Assembly: GCA_001931875.2 (NCBI GenBank)
Contig: MSJH02000698.1
Span: forward strand, 434,001-498,000
Source of the DNA: Byssochlamys sp. IMV 00236
Taxonomy: Eukaryota > Ascomycota > Eurotiomycetes > Eurotiales > Thermoascaceae
Reading direction: 5' to 3'
Length of the DNA: 64,000 nt
Position numbers and translations under genes: made by a program. Below the pieces are notes generated by a model that did no database searches, had not been told where the DNA came from, and saw only the letters and a program-made list of their open reading frames with translations. Below, piece after piece: positions 47,767 to 60,350 of this stretch; the stretch's first letter is position 1; every line of letters starts with the position of its first letter.

Positions 47767-48275
47767 GTGGCCCAGCAGATTAGCGCACAGCTCACAGATG
47801 ATCTTTACATTGGCCATAGGCTCCGGTCTGAGCGCGGATGTCGAAGCTTGACGGAACTCTTCAGCTTCGATGCGCGGAGCAGCAGTGCGGCTCCCGTATG
47901 CTCCGCAGCAGCAAGTGCCACGAGGCATGTTGCCTTGTCCTGAAAGAAACTGGATCGAAATAAATCGAGATCAATGTGATGAAAAGGGTGTGAAACAAAC
48001 ACGATGTTTGTGACCTCTGAGATCGCATTAGCAGTAACGTGCTACATTAGGTTGTAAAAATTGGATTACACAGCGCAACGTTGCCAAGTATGATTGATGC
48101 TCCCATTCCATGGCCACCGTGGAGGCATATGCGCTTAAGATATACCCGAACTAGCAAGGTGATGTCGAATTCTATGGGTATATTATAAGTGCTTTATCTA
48201 GTTCTTTATACACATTTCCAGCAATTACACTTTTCCTCCAGCGCATAATCGCTGCAACATAATAACAATCCAACA
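47767..48275. other. Intergenic between convergent genes, no gene seen
   Basis: About 500 bp with two minus-strand shadow frames (47668-47928, 47805-48002) without motifs. It is likely 3' UTR sequence. Confidence 0.4.
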
Positions 48276-51200
48276 TTAACCCTTGTTCCACTTGCCGAAC
48301 TTCACATAGTCGTCGTACAAGCCCTTGAACACAGCTCGTCCGGACACGTCCAGACCGGCGTTCAAGGCGCGCATCGTGTCCCGAGACATGACGTCCAGGG
48401 CCGCATACAGACCCGGGATCACGGCAGCTTTGACCTCAGGCTTGAGTGCACCGCGGAGAGAGCACTCAGCATACTCCATGACCACGTACTGCAGATACTG
48501 TCCGGCAACGCGCTTGGCCTTCTTGGTCTGATCAGTCAGGGCCTCGTGGCCCGGGCCTGATTGAGTCGGCCGGGATACGGCAGAGACGGTCGGATCGCAC
48601 AGAGAGGTGAGCAGGCGCGTGTAGTGAACGGCATGCGAAGCGTCGAGGGGTGCCAGCCAGTATGGATAGCTACGCGCCACCTTTTGTCGAGTAGAACGCA
48701 TCCGCCTCTTGTCCGGCGGGAAGAGGCAGTCCAACAGACGCTGCATAACAGGCACAATGAGGTGGAATCGACCACCGAGCTTCTGTCGATAGAGGCCTAG
48801 CAGGACGCCCAAGAGGCGACAGAGGCGCGTGTACACGGTTCCTGCATGTTCGGGACTGATTTCTGGTCCAGAGCTGGAAGCACATGCGGAAATGGATGCA
48901 AGGATGTTGTCGACATTCCACTGGGTGACAACACGAGGGTGCGTGCGGAGAAGTACATCTAGACACTCGCACGCCAGAGAGAATTGTTCGATCGACGTGC
49001 TTTCAGGGAGAGACTCGGTCACTGCCGTACACAGAGAGGATAGTTCCTGCGATGGTCCATTCGTTTTCTCCTCGACCGGCGGCAACGCGGATACGGCCAC
49101 AGCCGCCAGAAGCAGCCGATAAGGAGCGTCGCTGTCGACAAACCCTCCTTCCCGTATACTCTGGATGGCAGTGACAAGGTCCTCTGTAGACATTGAACGG
49201 AATCGACTGACCGTGTCGTGGACAAAGAGTTTCTGTTCTTCGCCATAAAGCTGCTGGATAGGGAAGACCGGTGCAGACTGGACCAAAGGAGAGACATCCC
49301 TCTCGTAGTCACGGCTAGCGAGGATGCGTCGTCGGACAAGAGTCTTCAGTGAGGAGATGGAATCTACCTCGTTCTCGGTCACGGACTCCTCGATACTGGC
49401 TAGATATTTGTCGACCTTCTTGCTTTTTCTTGCAAGATCTTCAAAGTCTTCCAGCGCATCTAGTATTTTCATCAGGGATATCCTGTCTTCATCAGCGCCC
49501 TGTCTGAGACGATCCCTAAACGAGGATAGGTCCGACACTAGTAGCTTGAATAGCTTCTGACGGTACGTAGTGAGCTCCTCCTCATCGAACACATCTGGTA
49601 TCCGCGCACGGTTCTCTAGGATTTGACAGGTAGATATTCTAACGAGGAACTCGCTCAGAGAGTTGTAGTCAATGGACTCCAGCTTGGAAACCGCCGAAGA
49701 GACTTTGCGATATGTCTTTTTGAACATTTTCTGTCGATCTTCCTCTGCAGAAAGAAGGAATTTGGAGACCACAGCACGGTAAAGGCTGCGGCATGATCTC
49801 AAAACCCGCAGATCGGTATCTGTTCCTTGGAGGGAGACAGCCTTTGCGATCTTCCAGACTGCGTCCCAGTCATTCGTCAGGGAAGCAGGAGACTTGGGTA
49901 ATTCAGCAAGCTTTGCCATCAGAGAGAGCATCTCAGCGCAGATTTCGAGAGGGGGGCTAGCCTGAAGGATGATATCCTGGAGCAAGTCTAGCAGAACACC
50001 CCTTTGGTGACGCGAAATGAGCAATGGTGGAATCCTTTGAAGGCTGTTGACTATGAGCTCACGGTTAGATGCGTCATTTTTCAGGCGATCCGCGAGTACG
50101 ACAACCAGATCGCTGACAATGTACGGGGCATTGAGAAGGTATGCGTGTGAAGCGAGTCCTGCCCAGACCTGGAAGAAACGAGTCTGAGAAGGTGGAGAGT
50201 CTAGCGACGCTTCAGACACCAGCCCCCGTTGCGCAGCAGCCAACGAAAGCATCTCGTTGAACAGAGCACGTCGGGTGTCGTTCTTCAATTTGTGCCAGAT
50301 TTCCGGGGTCCTCAAAAGAGTCACGAGATAGCCTGTTGCAAGAGCAGTGGGAGAATTGACTGTTTCGACACGTCCATTCCAGGCTCCCTCAACCAAGGCA
50401 TCATGTGGACCAGTTGAGATCGTTTTCAGGAACGAAGAAATACTTTCGGAGACTTCCTCAAGTTGTGTCGTATATCTAGATTCCACGTCTTGCTCAGAAA
50501 GGGCAAGGGCGAAACGATACGCCTCCAATATCTCCATATAATCAGTGCTAGCCTTCTTCGACTTCTTATGAAAACGGAGTATAATCTTTGCAGCCCTCTC
50601 AACCAAATCATTTCCGGAATCGGTGACACCAATTTCAGCTGATTTTGACGGGTCACCAAACACGCTTGTAGCAAATCTCCATAGGCGCCACCGCCAATGT
50701 TGATCTTGCTTAGACGAGATAGTACGAGTCACGGTCTCTATCAAAGAGCCAAGTGTCTCGTTCTTCTCAGCAGAGCTTTCTGTTTGCAGAATATTCTTCA
50801 AACCAGCCTCCACGATCACAAGACAAGCGTAAGAAACGGGGGTATCAGCAACCCTCCCATTCTCAGCTTTCATTTCAGTCCCTGCGGTCTGGACTTGGGA
50901 GATAACCTGGGATGGAGTGAGCGATGTCTTCAGAACATCACTATAAGCATTGGCAACATCGTCATCCTCCCAGACGGAGATGGCTGTAAAACCACCCGCT
51001 TTCGAGCGAGCGGACTCCACGGCCATCAGTTGCTCACGCCACAGTTGGACGAAAGTTGGCAGAGCTCGAGCGGCTGCAAAGCCACGGAGAAGCGGGATGA
51101 CAACACCCGTTTTTATAACATAGTATGTCTCCTGATCGAGAGGGATGCGGCCTGTCCAATACGACGTGATTTTCTCCAGTAGAGCCCCCAAGAGGCGTGA

Positions 51201-52859
51201 CGAATCCTCTAGACCGGAGTTTGGAAGGAAAATGTCGACGCCAAGCTTCATCAGCAGTGCTGTCAAATTCCACTCGACCATTTTGAGATCATCCTTCAAA
51301 AGACCAGTATAAGCAGCATGGGTGAGCAGAGTATGCAGGGAAAGCTGAACTTTCCGATCGAGAATGACACGGAAGAGCTGCTCCAAGATAGGAACAAAGG
51401 TAGCAATAACATCGGATCCATTGTCCTCCTTCACAATTGAGAATGTCAGTTCCGCGATGGCAACGAACAATGTCTCCAGCCAAGGTACTTCATGCGTCTG
51501 TCTCCGGAAGGTATCTCGAGGCACCGAGCGGATGGCGATGTCCAGGAAAGTGGGAAGCAATTGCGCAGTTGTCCACGAACTGGTCTTGGCGACCTCACCC
51601 TCGTCGACTGCCTTTCTTTCGACAGTTCCTTTGGGCGAACTCGCTTTTTGCACTACTTTCTCCCGCAAGTATGGCCGGAATGCATCTGAGACGGGCTGCA
51701 CAGGGCTCCAATCAGGTTCACCTGAGGAGTAATCGATGCCGGAGCCACCTTTGGAGAAAAAGGCGGCACGAGCTGGTAAGACCACGTGCAGCGCGACTAA
51801 CCGCTCGATTCCATGTATCATCTGAGCCCTCTCATCGCAATCGATCGAGGCACTGCGAGCTGCCAGTTGAAGCCGCAGAGCCTGAGGGAAGCAGTAGTTC
51901 GCAAAACTATCATTGCTAGAGTTGCTTTCCCCATCGTCCAAGCGAGAGGATCTCAGATCCCACAAATCCAAAGCAGCAGGTAGAACATAAAATAGATGCC
52001 GCAGCTCGGTGTCTAATTTCGCTCTTGAGTATTCTTCGGTGGCCACCGAACCTATCTTAAACGATTTACCCAAGATTTTGGCCACCGCCTCCGGCTGATC
52101 CCTGAGCGCATGCTTCAGATGAGCAGTCGCGATATCGTCCGTAGTTTCTGTTTTGTTCGCCAAATTCACCAGAGAGTACAGCGTATCGAGAGTCCGGGTA
52201 AAGGCCAAGAGGTAGGACCTGTGGCTAGGCTGAGGGTTGTCCAGATCCATAGCGTCCCCGTAATCGCTGGCTCTCTTTCTCTTTTTCCCTTTCTTGTCGC
52301 CATCTTCCCTGCTAGACGATGCGCTCAAAGTGTGACTCGACTCAGAACCGGAGAGAAGAGGATCGGACGAGAGTTCCGTAGCCGTCGAGAGAATGCCGTT
52401 TTCCAGATCACTAAACACATCCCCCAACACTGGTAAAAACTTGTAATCGCTCAATGTCGCCGCCAGAGTCTTCAGCGGAATACGGTCGATAAGCTGGCGG
52501 AAAAGAAGAAACGAGCCAGGCTCAACCCGGTAGGCGTTTCCGGCCTTGAGCTTTTTCAACAGCCAGCGGAGAACCCATTCTTCCTTCGGGGCGGGGGTTT
52601 CGCGAAGAGAGGTTTCGCGATCCACTCTCGGATGGCTGGCACACAGAGACAGATCAATACCAATAATGCGTGCGGCTTCGTCGAGTTGCGTGACGGGGCT
52701 ACCAGTGCCCTTCTCCAGTTGAAGCAGAGCCTCTTGGGACGAGCGCGGACGCTGCATAGAAGAATCCTTTGTCAGTTCAAATAAACATCAGATTTTAAAT
52801 GGAAAAGGCCAGAATGACAATCTGACAGAATAAACACTCACCTCCACAATGGGAGCCAT
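48276..52859 (-). CDS. urb2: Urb2/Npa2-type ribosome biogenesis factor
   Basis: The main exon (52751-48276) is joined to an 18-bp first exon (52859-52842: MAPIVE) by a 90-bp intron, giving 1497 aa. An alternative start at the ATG 52757 inside the intron end would give nearly the same protein (MQRPRSSQEALLQLEKG). The protein is a long alpha-solenoid without catalytic motifs, with a basic stretch KKGKKRKRASDYGD (about 165). The C-terminal Urb2/Npa2 domain ends QYLQYVVMEYAECSLRGALKPEV, PGLYAALDVMSRDTMRALNAGLD and VKFGKWNKG. Urb2 is nucleolar and acts in early 60S (27S pre-rRNA) assembly. It shares a 331-bp promoter with mic10. Confidence 0.88.
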
Positions 52860-53190
52860 CTCTGCAGAGACGTCACAGTATCACTCGCTCAGTCCGCGGG
52901 GTATTATTATCGTTTGCGGCATCTCATTTACTCTTCCAAAAAATTATGCCGCAATAGCTCGGCGGTAAGTCGACCATCGCGGCCCGCCCGATTTAGTTTT
53001 TCCGGACCGCCGCGACAGCCAGTCCTCCCAAAGGAGCTCGATGAACCTCGTAACCGCCCAGTCCGGCTCTTACTATACTCCCCCCTCTACATCGTTGTCT
53101 CTTAATTTTTCTCTCGAAGAAAGTGAGTATACAATCCTGTCGACTCGATTTCCTAGGATACTGACCGTCGCGACTCCCAGGTCCGTCACA
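52860..53190. promoter_or_regulatory. Compact divergent promoter of urb2 and mic10
   Basis: 331 bp separate the start codons of a nucleolar and a mitochondrial gene. CT/TTTC-rich tracts lie on the mic10 side (53080-53125). No named motif is convincing. Confidence 0.4.
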
Positions 53191-53763
53191 ATGGCCGATT
53201 CGAACGATTCCCGGGCGGTCGTGCCGGTCGCGAGGTCCGCCAGACCGGTCAGTGAGACTCTGCTGAACGAAAAGGTAAACACCGCACGCGACCTCTCTAT
53301 TACAGTTTGCTATTTCAGCAACAATTCCTGCGTGCATACGGTGTGCGCAATGGCATAAAGCGTTTATTCCGCCCTGGGCAGAGGCATTACCTTCCAAGAA
53401 AAGCAATGCGCGAATAGGCTATCGGCTAAGACAGATGTTGACTCGTTTCTTGTAACAGTGGGACCGTGCTATCTCCTCCATGATCATTAAATCTTCTCTC
53501 GGCCTGTCCTTCGGTGTTATTTTCTCTGTTCTCTTGTTCAAGCGGAGAGCCTGGCCCGCCTGGGTTGGTCTGGGATTCGGTGCCGGACGGGCATGGGAAG
53601 AGGCTGACGGTATGTGGAATCCATCATCGGTGCGGCATGAGCCGGCCAAGTTACTCCTCCAGTCGAAGAAGGCCCCGGACTATAATGCTGATTATTCTAT
53701 TCAGCTTCCTTCCGACGAGGCGACACCCCCGTGACCGCCGCCCTGCGCCAGCAGAAATCGTGA
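53191..53763 (+). CDS. mic10: Mic10, MICOS subunit
   Basis: Three exons (53191-53274, 53459-53609, 53705-53763) give 97 aa, the normal size of Mic10. It begins MADSNDSRAVVPVARSARP. Exon 2 encodes WDRAISSMIIKSSLG followed by the two glycine-rich membrane segments LGLSFGVIFSVLLF and WVGLGFGAGRAW. The G-x-G-x-G pattern is diagnostic of the family (DUF543) and drives oligomerisation. The tail ASFRRGDTPVTAALRQQKS is created by splicing after EEAD. Mic10 bends the inner mitochondrial membrane at crista junctions. The frame in exon 3 differs from the intron read-through, which supports the model. Confidence 0.93.
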
Positions 53764-54481
53764 GCTTAGTCCGCCTTGCAGTAGGACGTTGAGGGCTTGA
53801 CGGAAAATACAGCAGGTTTGGAGACATCCTGTGGGAACTCGTTCATGCTCCTGTGCCACAGCATTTCCGTTGAAAATGAAGCCTATGACAGGAAGATTAA
53901 CTCCGAGTTCCATAAACATACTAGACAGGACAATATATTTCCAATGTACGATACTGTACAGATGCATCTCAGGGGAACGGGTAGAGACCTCACTGAAAGA
54001 GGATGCTTGTATGTATATTTGCCGGCCATCATGGTCCATGTAAAAGAATGACATCATGTAGTTTACCTGATGCCTTTCTCGAGATCTTCACTCGCAACGG
54101 CAACAAATAAATGCGTATACTGCTGTTTCTGTATCAACTGATATGTTAATGATTTGAGAGTCGACAGATATAGATGCTAAATACACCGTTCATATAATCA
54201 AGTCCGTCATGATCTATAACACATAATCTATGTACCGATTGAACGCAAACGTGAACCGAAGCCATCCATGCGCTCCTTGCGGAAAGACATTGACCTGGGA
54301 GAGGGGATTCCATGCACGCCCCATCCTTTTTTCCCTCTTTCCTTAGACAAAACTTTATATCAATGCTAAAAGACTCAACAAGGGGTATCTTAATCATGAT
54401 TCCGATAGAACTCCTCTCTCCCCGCCAAGAAAAGTCAAATGTCGTTCCATAACATGCATTCGCTTTTGTGGTCATGTCGCC
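53764..54481. other. Intergenic between convergent genes, no gene seen
   Basis: 718 bp between the stops of mic10 and the copper-fist gene. Overlapping short frames at 53797-54057 on both strands are low-value shadows. Confidence 0.4.
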
Positions 54482-56218
54482 CTAAACGAGCTGTGGCTCT
54501 ATCGCCGGTGGGCTCAGGGAAGATAAGGAGAATTCGTCCAATGCCGCAAACCGAGGCTCTGGATGCGTTGGTGAGCGCTGCGAAGCGCTACAGTCCTCCA
54601 TGCCAGCATGAGTATTGTCATGCGGTGCCTCAAGTGGCATGCCGTTGTGTCCACTATGTGTCAAGCAGCCAACGCAGCTGCAATCGTTTCCACATTGGCA
54701 AGTCCCAGTCATGTCAGAACAAGATCCCGGCAGTGGAACTGGATATTCGACTTCGTAGTATTCGGAAGGCTGCATCAGATGTTGTCCTGCATCGTAATGC
54801 GAAGAATTCTGTGCGGACAGACCATAATCGAAATGGGAAGGATGCCCTTGTTCTGGCACATTTTGCGCGGCTTTCCCACAACAGCCGCCACCAAGGGAAG
54901 TAGTGCCCTCTGCGGTTTCCGGGTATCCAAAGAGAGTAGGGCTCATTGTTCCGGACACTGGAGACTGTCTACTGCCGTCCAATCCATCTGGACTTTGGCC
55001 TTCCTCTCCAATGGTCATCATGTAGCCCATTTCCTGGATATGCTGCCTGGTGGTGTTGTTGAAGGGATGAGAAGCACATCCCAAGCACTGACAGTCATCT
55101 CCACAGCTGCACTCATGTTTTGACGCATCGACCACTGCGGGAGGGGCCATATTGCCATACGGTACAGATCCTGCAAACGATTGCTGCATAGACGGACCGA
55201 ACCCATTGCTCCATTGCATAGTCGAGGGCACAAAGCTCACAGGGTTTGCTGCCGCAGAATTCGGGACATGATATCCGTTCATATAGACAGGACTTTGAAT
55301 GTAAGGCGGCGAGAATTGCAGATTCTGGTGTAGAAGGTGGTTTCCAGAGGGGAATTGATGCCACGGTGGGAATGGGTTTCCGGAATCCGTACCAGGAGGG
55401 GCGGCTTTTGGCTTTGAAGAGCAACAAGACTTCGGTTTTGGTTCCTCTGTAGCTTCAGGCACTGTACCGCCGCAGCAAGATCCTTTCTTCTCCACCAGGG
55501 GTAACGGTTGTTGCTCCTTTGAGCAGCAACTAGGCTGCGGTGCTATGGTCTGCACATTCGTTTCCGAGCTCTGCTTTGGCAGAATCATGGGATGTTTGTT
55601 GTTTGTAGTGGGAGTTCCAGATGAGCTAGCAAATTCCGGATAGTTGAAAGAATACGGAGTGCCAGGTGCGGATATTCCATTGTGAATCTGCTGGTTCGCG
55701 AAGTCCGGCGTAAAGTCCAACGCTCTGGCGATATTTTCTGGGGCGGCTTGAAGGTTACTCTGTCGTCTGTTGGATTTCTGGACCTTTCCAGGGGCAGGAG
55801 AAGGTGCTGGAGGGCTAGACGTCGAGGATGGTTGGCTAGACGTCGAGGATGGTTGGCCATCCTCGGGCACCATGGGAATTTTGTATAACGGTCGGCAAAG
55901 ACAACTTGAGCCTGGAATACTCTCATCAGTCTGGGTCCATTACAAAAAGCACATCTGGGAACCCACCCTTCGGTATGCGGACCATGAACGCATATGTCTT
56001 CTGACAGCTACATGTGCCCTTCGGGTGAGGGCATTTCGCCAGAGGCCGGCCGGCCTTGGGAACTTTCATCATCAATCTATCAAAGTGCTGACATTTTGAT
56101 GAGCGGTGGCCACGAATGCATGGCTCGCTGGAATCCAATCAGTACACTGGACAGTGATAAACTGCACATAACCCATCTCTTACCAAGACCATTTCGCTCC
56201 TTCCTCATCCAGAGGCAT
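54482..56218 (-). CDS. macA: Copper-fist transcription factor, Mac1/MacA type (copper-starvation regulator)
   Basis: Three exons (56218-56184, 56127-55967, 55911-54482) give 541 aa. Splicing builds the N-terminal copper fist: MPLDEEGAKWSCEPCIRGHRS, with Cys12, Cys15, Cys24 and His26 in the C-x2-C-x8-C-x-H spacing, then the minor-groove KAGRP motif (about 38-42) and CPHPKGTCSCQK. Two C-terminal REP motifs are exact copies of one spacing: C-x-C-x3-C-x-C-x2-C-x2-H at about 333-347 and 470-484. Several CC/CCS pairs lie between. Factors of this group are nuclear, sense copper through the REP motifs and activate copper-transporter and reductase genes when copper is low. A 21-bp tandem repeat (about 55815-55860) encodes two SSTSSQP-like units. 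The gene is divergent to sam37. Confidence 0.88.
55815..55860. repeat. 21-bp tandem duplication in the copper-fist gene
   Basis: The unit GGTTGGCTAGACGTCGAGGAT occurs twice in a row (with a partial third copy, GGTTGGCCATCC). It is in frame and lies just after the DNA-binding region, so it lengthens a Ser/Thr linker by seven residues. Confidence 0.8.
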
Positions 56219-56964
56219 TGTCAATGTTATTTGCGAGGACAGTATACCGTCATAAGAGCCCGCGCGCCGAGAGTATTGTCCGCCAACCTTAACAGAACTC
56301 TTCCAAAGAGTGACTAGCTGTGGACCAACAACGATGCGTTTCAGAGGAGGAAAAGTCGACTCTAAGGTCCTCAATGGTGATGCGCAACTCGAAACTGATT
56401 GATCGATTACCCCGCTCGCCCGGAAAGAAGCGCGAGATAGAATCGTCCCTGTGGTTTCAGATGAAAGCGAACCCCAAGCTAACAATTCTTTCTCCAGGTA
56501 TGGCAACAACGAAATAGAACTGCCTTCAAGCACAGACACACTGCCCTGGATGGATGACGAAGAGCGGAGTCTGATAATCGATAAGAATCAGACTCCACCA
56601 CCAGCTGAGACAAAACGGAGGCACACGGGCCAAAAGACCCTTGTGACTCTATGAGCCGCAATGGACTGTACTTCAGCACAGAGCAAGAGCCAGCCTCAGC
56701 TCAATCAGCGTCCTGGATGAGAGACAAGGAGGCCAGTGATATCGCTACCCGGTCCTTGAAGATGCGAAAGTGCGGCGGACGAAACGGGAGGGGAACGACA
56801 CTAACGCTCACGCCGGGATTCGCCCACCGCCCTGATCTGTCAGCGCCGGGAGCGGTATAGCGTCCGGTACAGCTTGCATTCACCCGACCTTCTCTGGCCT
56901 GCGCGCTGCGTTGTATACATGCTACTGTTGTCCTCTGGCAAGCAACAGTTGATCATCACCATCC
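56219..56964. promoter_or_regulatory. Divergent region between copper-fist factor and metaxin gene
   Basis: 746 bp between divergent starts. Frames here (56180-56539 -, 56320-56517 +, 56651-56860 +) overlap and carry no motif. No specific site could be named. Confidence 0.35.
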
Positions 56965-58018
56965 ATGCCGCCCAAAGGCCGCGATGGACACGGCGCAGTC
57001 ATGCCGGACGACGACTCTGCCGCCGATGCGCAAAACCGCGCTCCCAATACACCCGCGCCTCGAGGCATCTTTTCCGTTCCTGCGCCGATAAAACGCATAT
57101 TCGACAAAGTCCCTCTGATAACATACCCTCCCAACGAATTACCTTATCGTGCAGCAAATGAAGTCGATGGAAATCGACTATTCATATTCACAGATGATGA
57201 AGGCGCAAGACTGGGGAAGCCATCATTCAACCCGCAATGCCTACGGTGGCAGGTGAGAAATATGATACCATGGATGTTGCTTGCTGCGGGCTATCGCTAA
57301 CTGGAGATTGTATGCTTTTAGGCATACTTGAAATTCCTGGGCATTGACTTCCATACGGTCCCCTCGAGTAATCATGCATCGCCAACCGGTGCTCTACCCT
57401 ACCTCCTTCCGGCCTTCCCTCTGAACACTCTCGTTCCCATCCCTTCGAATAAGTTGCAGAAGTGGGCCATTGAACAGGTCCACTGCGAAGAAGAGCAGCA
57501 GATCAGTGTGCGCTTTGAAGTATATGCCTCTCTACTGGATACTCGAATACGAAACGCATGGGTACGTTGAATCGCATGGAGGGCAAACTACGCATAATCA
57601 GTCACTGACGTGCACGCAGTTGTATGCTCTATACCTAGACAAGGACAATTTCGACGCTGTGGCGCGGAAACGTTATATTGAACCTTCCACATCGAATACC
57701 CTCGTCCGGTCTGTGCTAGCTACTCAGCTTCAGCAGGCTGCGCGTGACGAGCTACTAAAGACCTCGGATTACATTGACGTCAGTGATCTTGAGGCCGAAG
57801 CCGACAATGCCTTCGAGGCCCTGTCAACCCTTCTAGGAGATAATGAATACTTCTTCAACCGCAGGACGCCCGGACTATTCGATGCGAGCGTCTTCGCATA
57901 TACACATCTACTCTTAGACAGCAACATGGGCTGGAAACACAACAGACTGGCGCAGTTATTGAGGAAGTATAGGAACCTCGTACAACACCGGGACAACTTG
58001 TTCGAAAAATTCTTTTAA
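56965..58018 (+). CDS. sam37: Metaxin/Sam37-like mitochondrial outer-membrane import protein
   Basis: Three exons (56965-57252, 57322-57561, 57620-58018) give 308 aa. The N-terminal Tom37/metaxin thioredoxin-like part has RLFIFTDDEGARLGKPSFNPQCLRWQ|AYLKFLGIDFHTVPSSNHASPTGALPYLLP. The C-terminal GST-like helical domain contains NAFEALSTLLGDNEYFFNRRTPGLFDASVFAYTHLLLD. Metaxin-type proteins belong to the SAM complex that inserts beta-barrel proteins into the outer membrane. No transmembrane segment is obvious, so a peripheral or tail-associated mode is likely. Yeast Sam37, Mtx1 and Mtx2 types cannot be told apart with certainty here. Confidence 0.87.
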
Positions 58019-60350
58019 GAGATGAGTCGACAAAGAGGGAGTTAGGAATATGTCATCGGGGAGGCACGCTTTCGTCCGTTAGAGCGCATAAACGCTCTTT
58101 TGTCCTGATATGTACATTACGAGCATAACCATCATCAGCATTATCATATATCACACGGCCTATTAACTGGCTTGAGAGGGCCATCAGATTTTCATCTGTC
58201 TCATATCTCACTCTTTTTTCCTAAGGCAAATCGCAAACCACACCTTAATCCCAACCCACTTCTTCGCCCTTGGCCCCAGCATCTCCAACATACCTTCATC
58301 AACCGCCTTCTCCTTTACTCCCTCATCCCCAACAACGCCAAATCCCATCCTTCCTGTCACTCTCATCGTCTTGGTTCGCAACTACTCACTCATTGAGAGT
58401 GTTCTGTTAAAGTTAGCGGACAAGATACTAGGTAATTGTGTGCCATGTGACTCGAGAACCATGGTTTTCAAGACTACAAATATTAGTTTCGCCTCACTAC
58501 TTCCCTCACAGCAAAATAATTCTACGTCGCACTTTCCTATGTCGAGTTCTCAATCTACCTTCAGTCTCTCCTCAACATTCTCGCCCTTTCTGAGAGAGGT
58601 CGCGTGGCCGAAGCTGAACGTCGACTTCAAAGTCGACGGCATCCTCGTGATATATCGCCGGCCGAAGTTTCTCTCAAAGCTCAGCGACAAGCAGTAGTTG
58701 TTCTGTAAATGACACATACATGCTTCAACAATAAATAACTCGCTGAAAATGAGTGAAACGCAAAAAAAGACGCGTAATACGCGCAGATGTCCGCAAAGCA
58801 GTAGAGACACCTCCCACGCAGTCTGATAAGTGCGAAGCGATTGTCGCTTGCCCCATCGACGCCCGCCTCAGAAGACAGCATGCTACATCAATCCAAAACC
58901 CAGCTTAGCCACGTTATGAATGGAGATGAGTTATCAGTCAATACGATACACGATGGGATATGTATTGGAAATCCTGCCGGATTGGCATATGCAGAGCGTG
59001 ATAGCCGACTCTTACTTATTGAAGCAAAGGTTGAAAGAAATCGAATTGGACAATATGGAGCTGCGATCGCAAGTCTCGCACCTTCTGGATAGGGGTCAAA
59101 GCATTGGAATCAGCGTCTCGGGGCTTTACTGCCAGCCGTAATAGGTTTATCTCCACTGCGAAGCGAGACAAATTTAAGACGGCAACAGCCTTCGATATGA
59201 AGGTGATTGTGTCAGCGTACAAAGTAAACGCCAGGTGATCTGCAATCATCTGTTACACCAAATTCCCGCATGGAATCGGATCGAACCTACTAGATTACTA
59301 GGATCTAGATTCTTTGTATCATCCTAGAGATCAATATGGGATCAAATCCCCCCTAGACCTAGAGTCAAGCAAGCAATTCAGATCCTGCTTCCGTGCTATA
59401 GGATTCGACAGAAATCAACCTACCTCAGCCCATTTATCATACGCATCTATCGTCTCCATGTACTGAACCGGTCGGGACGGAGATTTATTTTTCGGCTGAT
59501 AAGGATCTCGCTGCTGGATTCTTCTGTGTTGGTTTTTCCATATTTGATCCTTGATACTTTCCTTACAGTATATATTGTAGGTTGGTATTTCGAATTAGGA
59601 TAAAGATATACCATAAGAAGATGGAGAATGCAATTATATTATATTTGGGAGCTCACCAAGTTTCTGGTATGAAACTACATCTCAAATATTGATCTCGGGG
59701 GATAACAGGTCTGCGGTCGAGGGAGATTGGTTCAAGGATAATAACCAATTTGCCAATTGAGTCATATTAGAGTTGGAAAGGAAACAGTACTATTCCCATT
59801 TCTGAGACAGTCGATTGATAAGAGAAAATAAAGTTATTGCCCGCAAGCTCTGTTCGTGCGGGGGGCGAATAGGAATAAGTCATGATAGCCGAGTTTCCAG
59901 ATCCTGATCTATGGTACACTAGTATAACAGTCAGCATCTTGAGTCGAAGTAAGCCATCCCGAAAGCGATCGTTCCAACTTATTTCGGGGGTGATTCATGG
60001 ATTTAATGTGAGATTTGTGTGAGACTAATTCTTAACCTTGTTCAATTCCTCGTATCGCATGAATAGGACTCCCATCGCTAATCGTACAGAATCCCGCCGC
60101 ATAACACCAAACGTGAAAAAAAGGACAAGACACCAGGCTCGACAAAAGAGAACCATCACATGAAACCTTGATCATAACACGCTCATAAAACATAAACCAA
60201 TGCATAAAATAGTTCAGTCATCAATCGCATGATAATAAGACGGGTAAGAAACGAATTCAAGGGGAGGCCAACCGGCAAATAAAAGCAAAGGCAAATCCCA
60301 GAGTCCCACCATACAACTGCAATGGTGTAGACAGCATGTGAAGAATGTCA
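58019..60350. other. Gene-poor stretch with an uncertain small ORF
   Basis: 2.3 kb without a confident gene. On the plus strand an ATG frame at 58920-59141 (73 aa) has an amphipathic, leucine-rich helix (SYLLKQRLKEIELDNMELRSQ, LLD), and a basic frame precedes it at about 58750-58910 (KRKKRRVIRADVRKAVE). Together they could be a decayed or spliced small regulator, but no domain is certain. The rest (59150-60330) is AT-rich, with short CT/GATA words and no ORFs of note. Confidence 0.35.

Noticed and set aside
59325..59360. tRNA-like B box GATCAAATCC
   Set aside because: The B-box consensus is met by chance, but the T-stem pairs poorly, and no A box, D-arm or acceptor stem could be folded around it.
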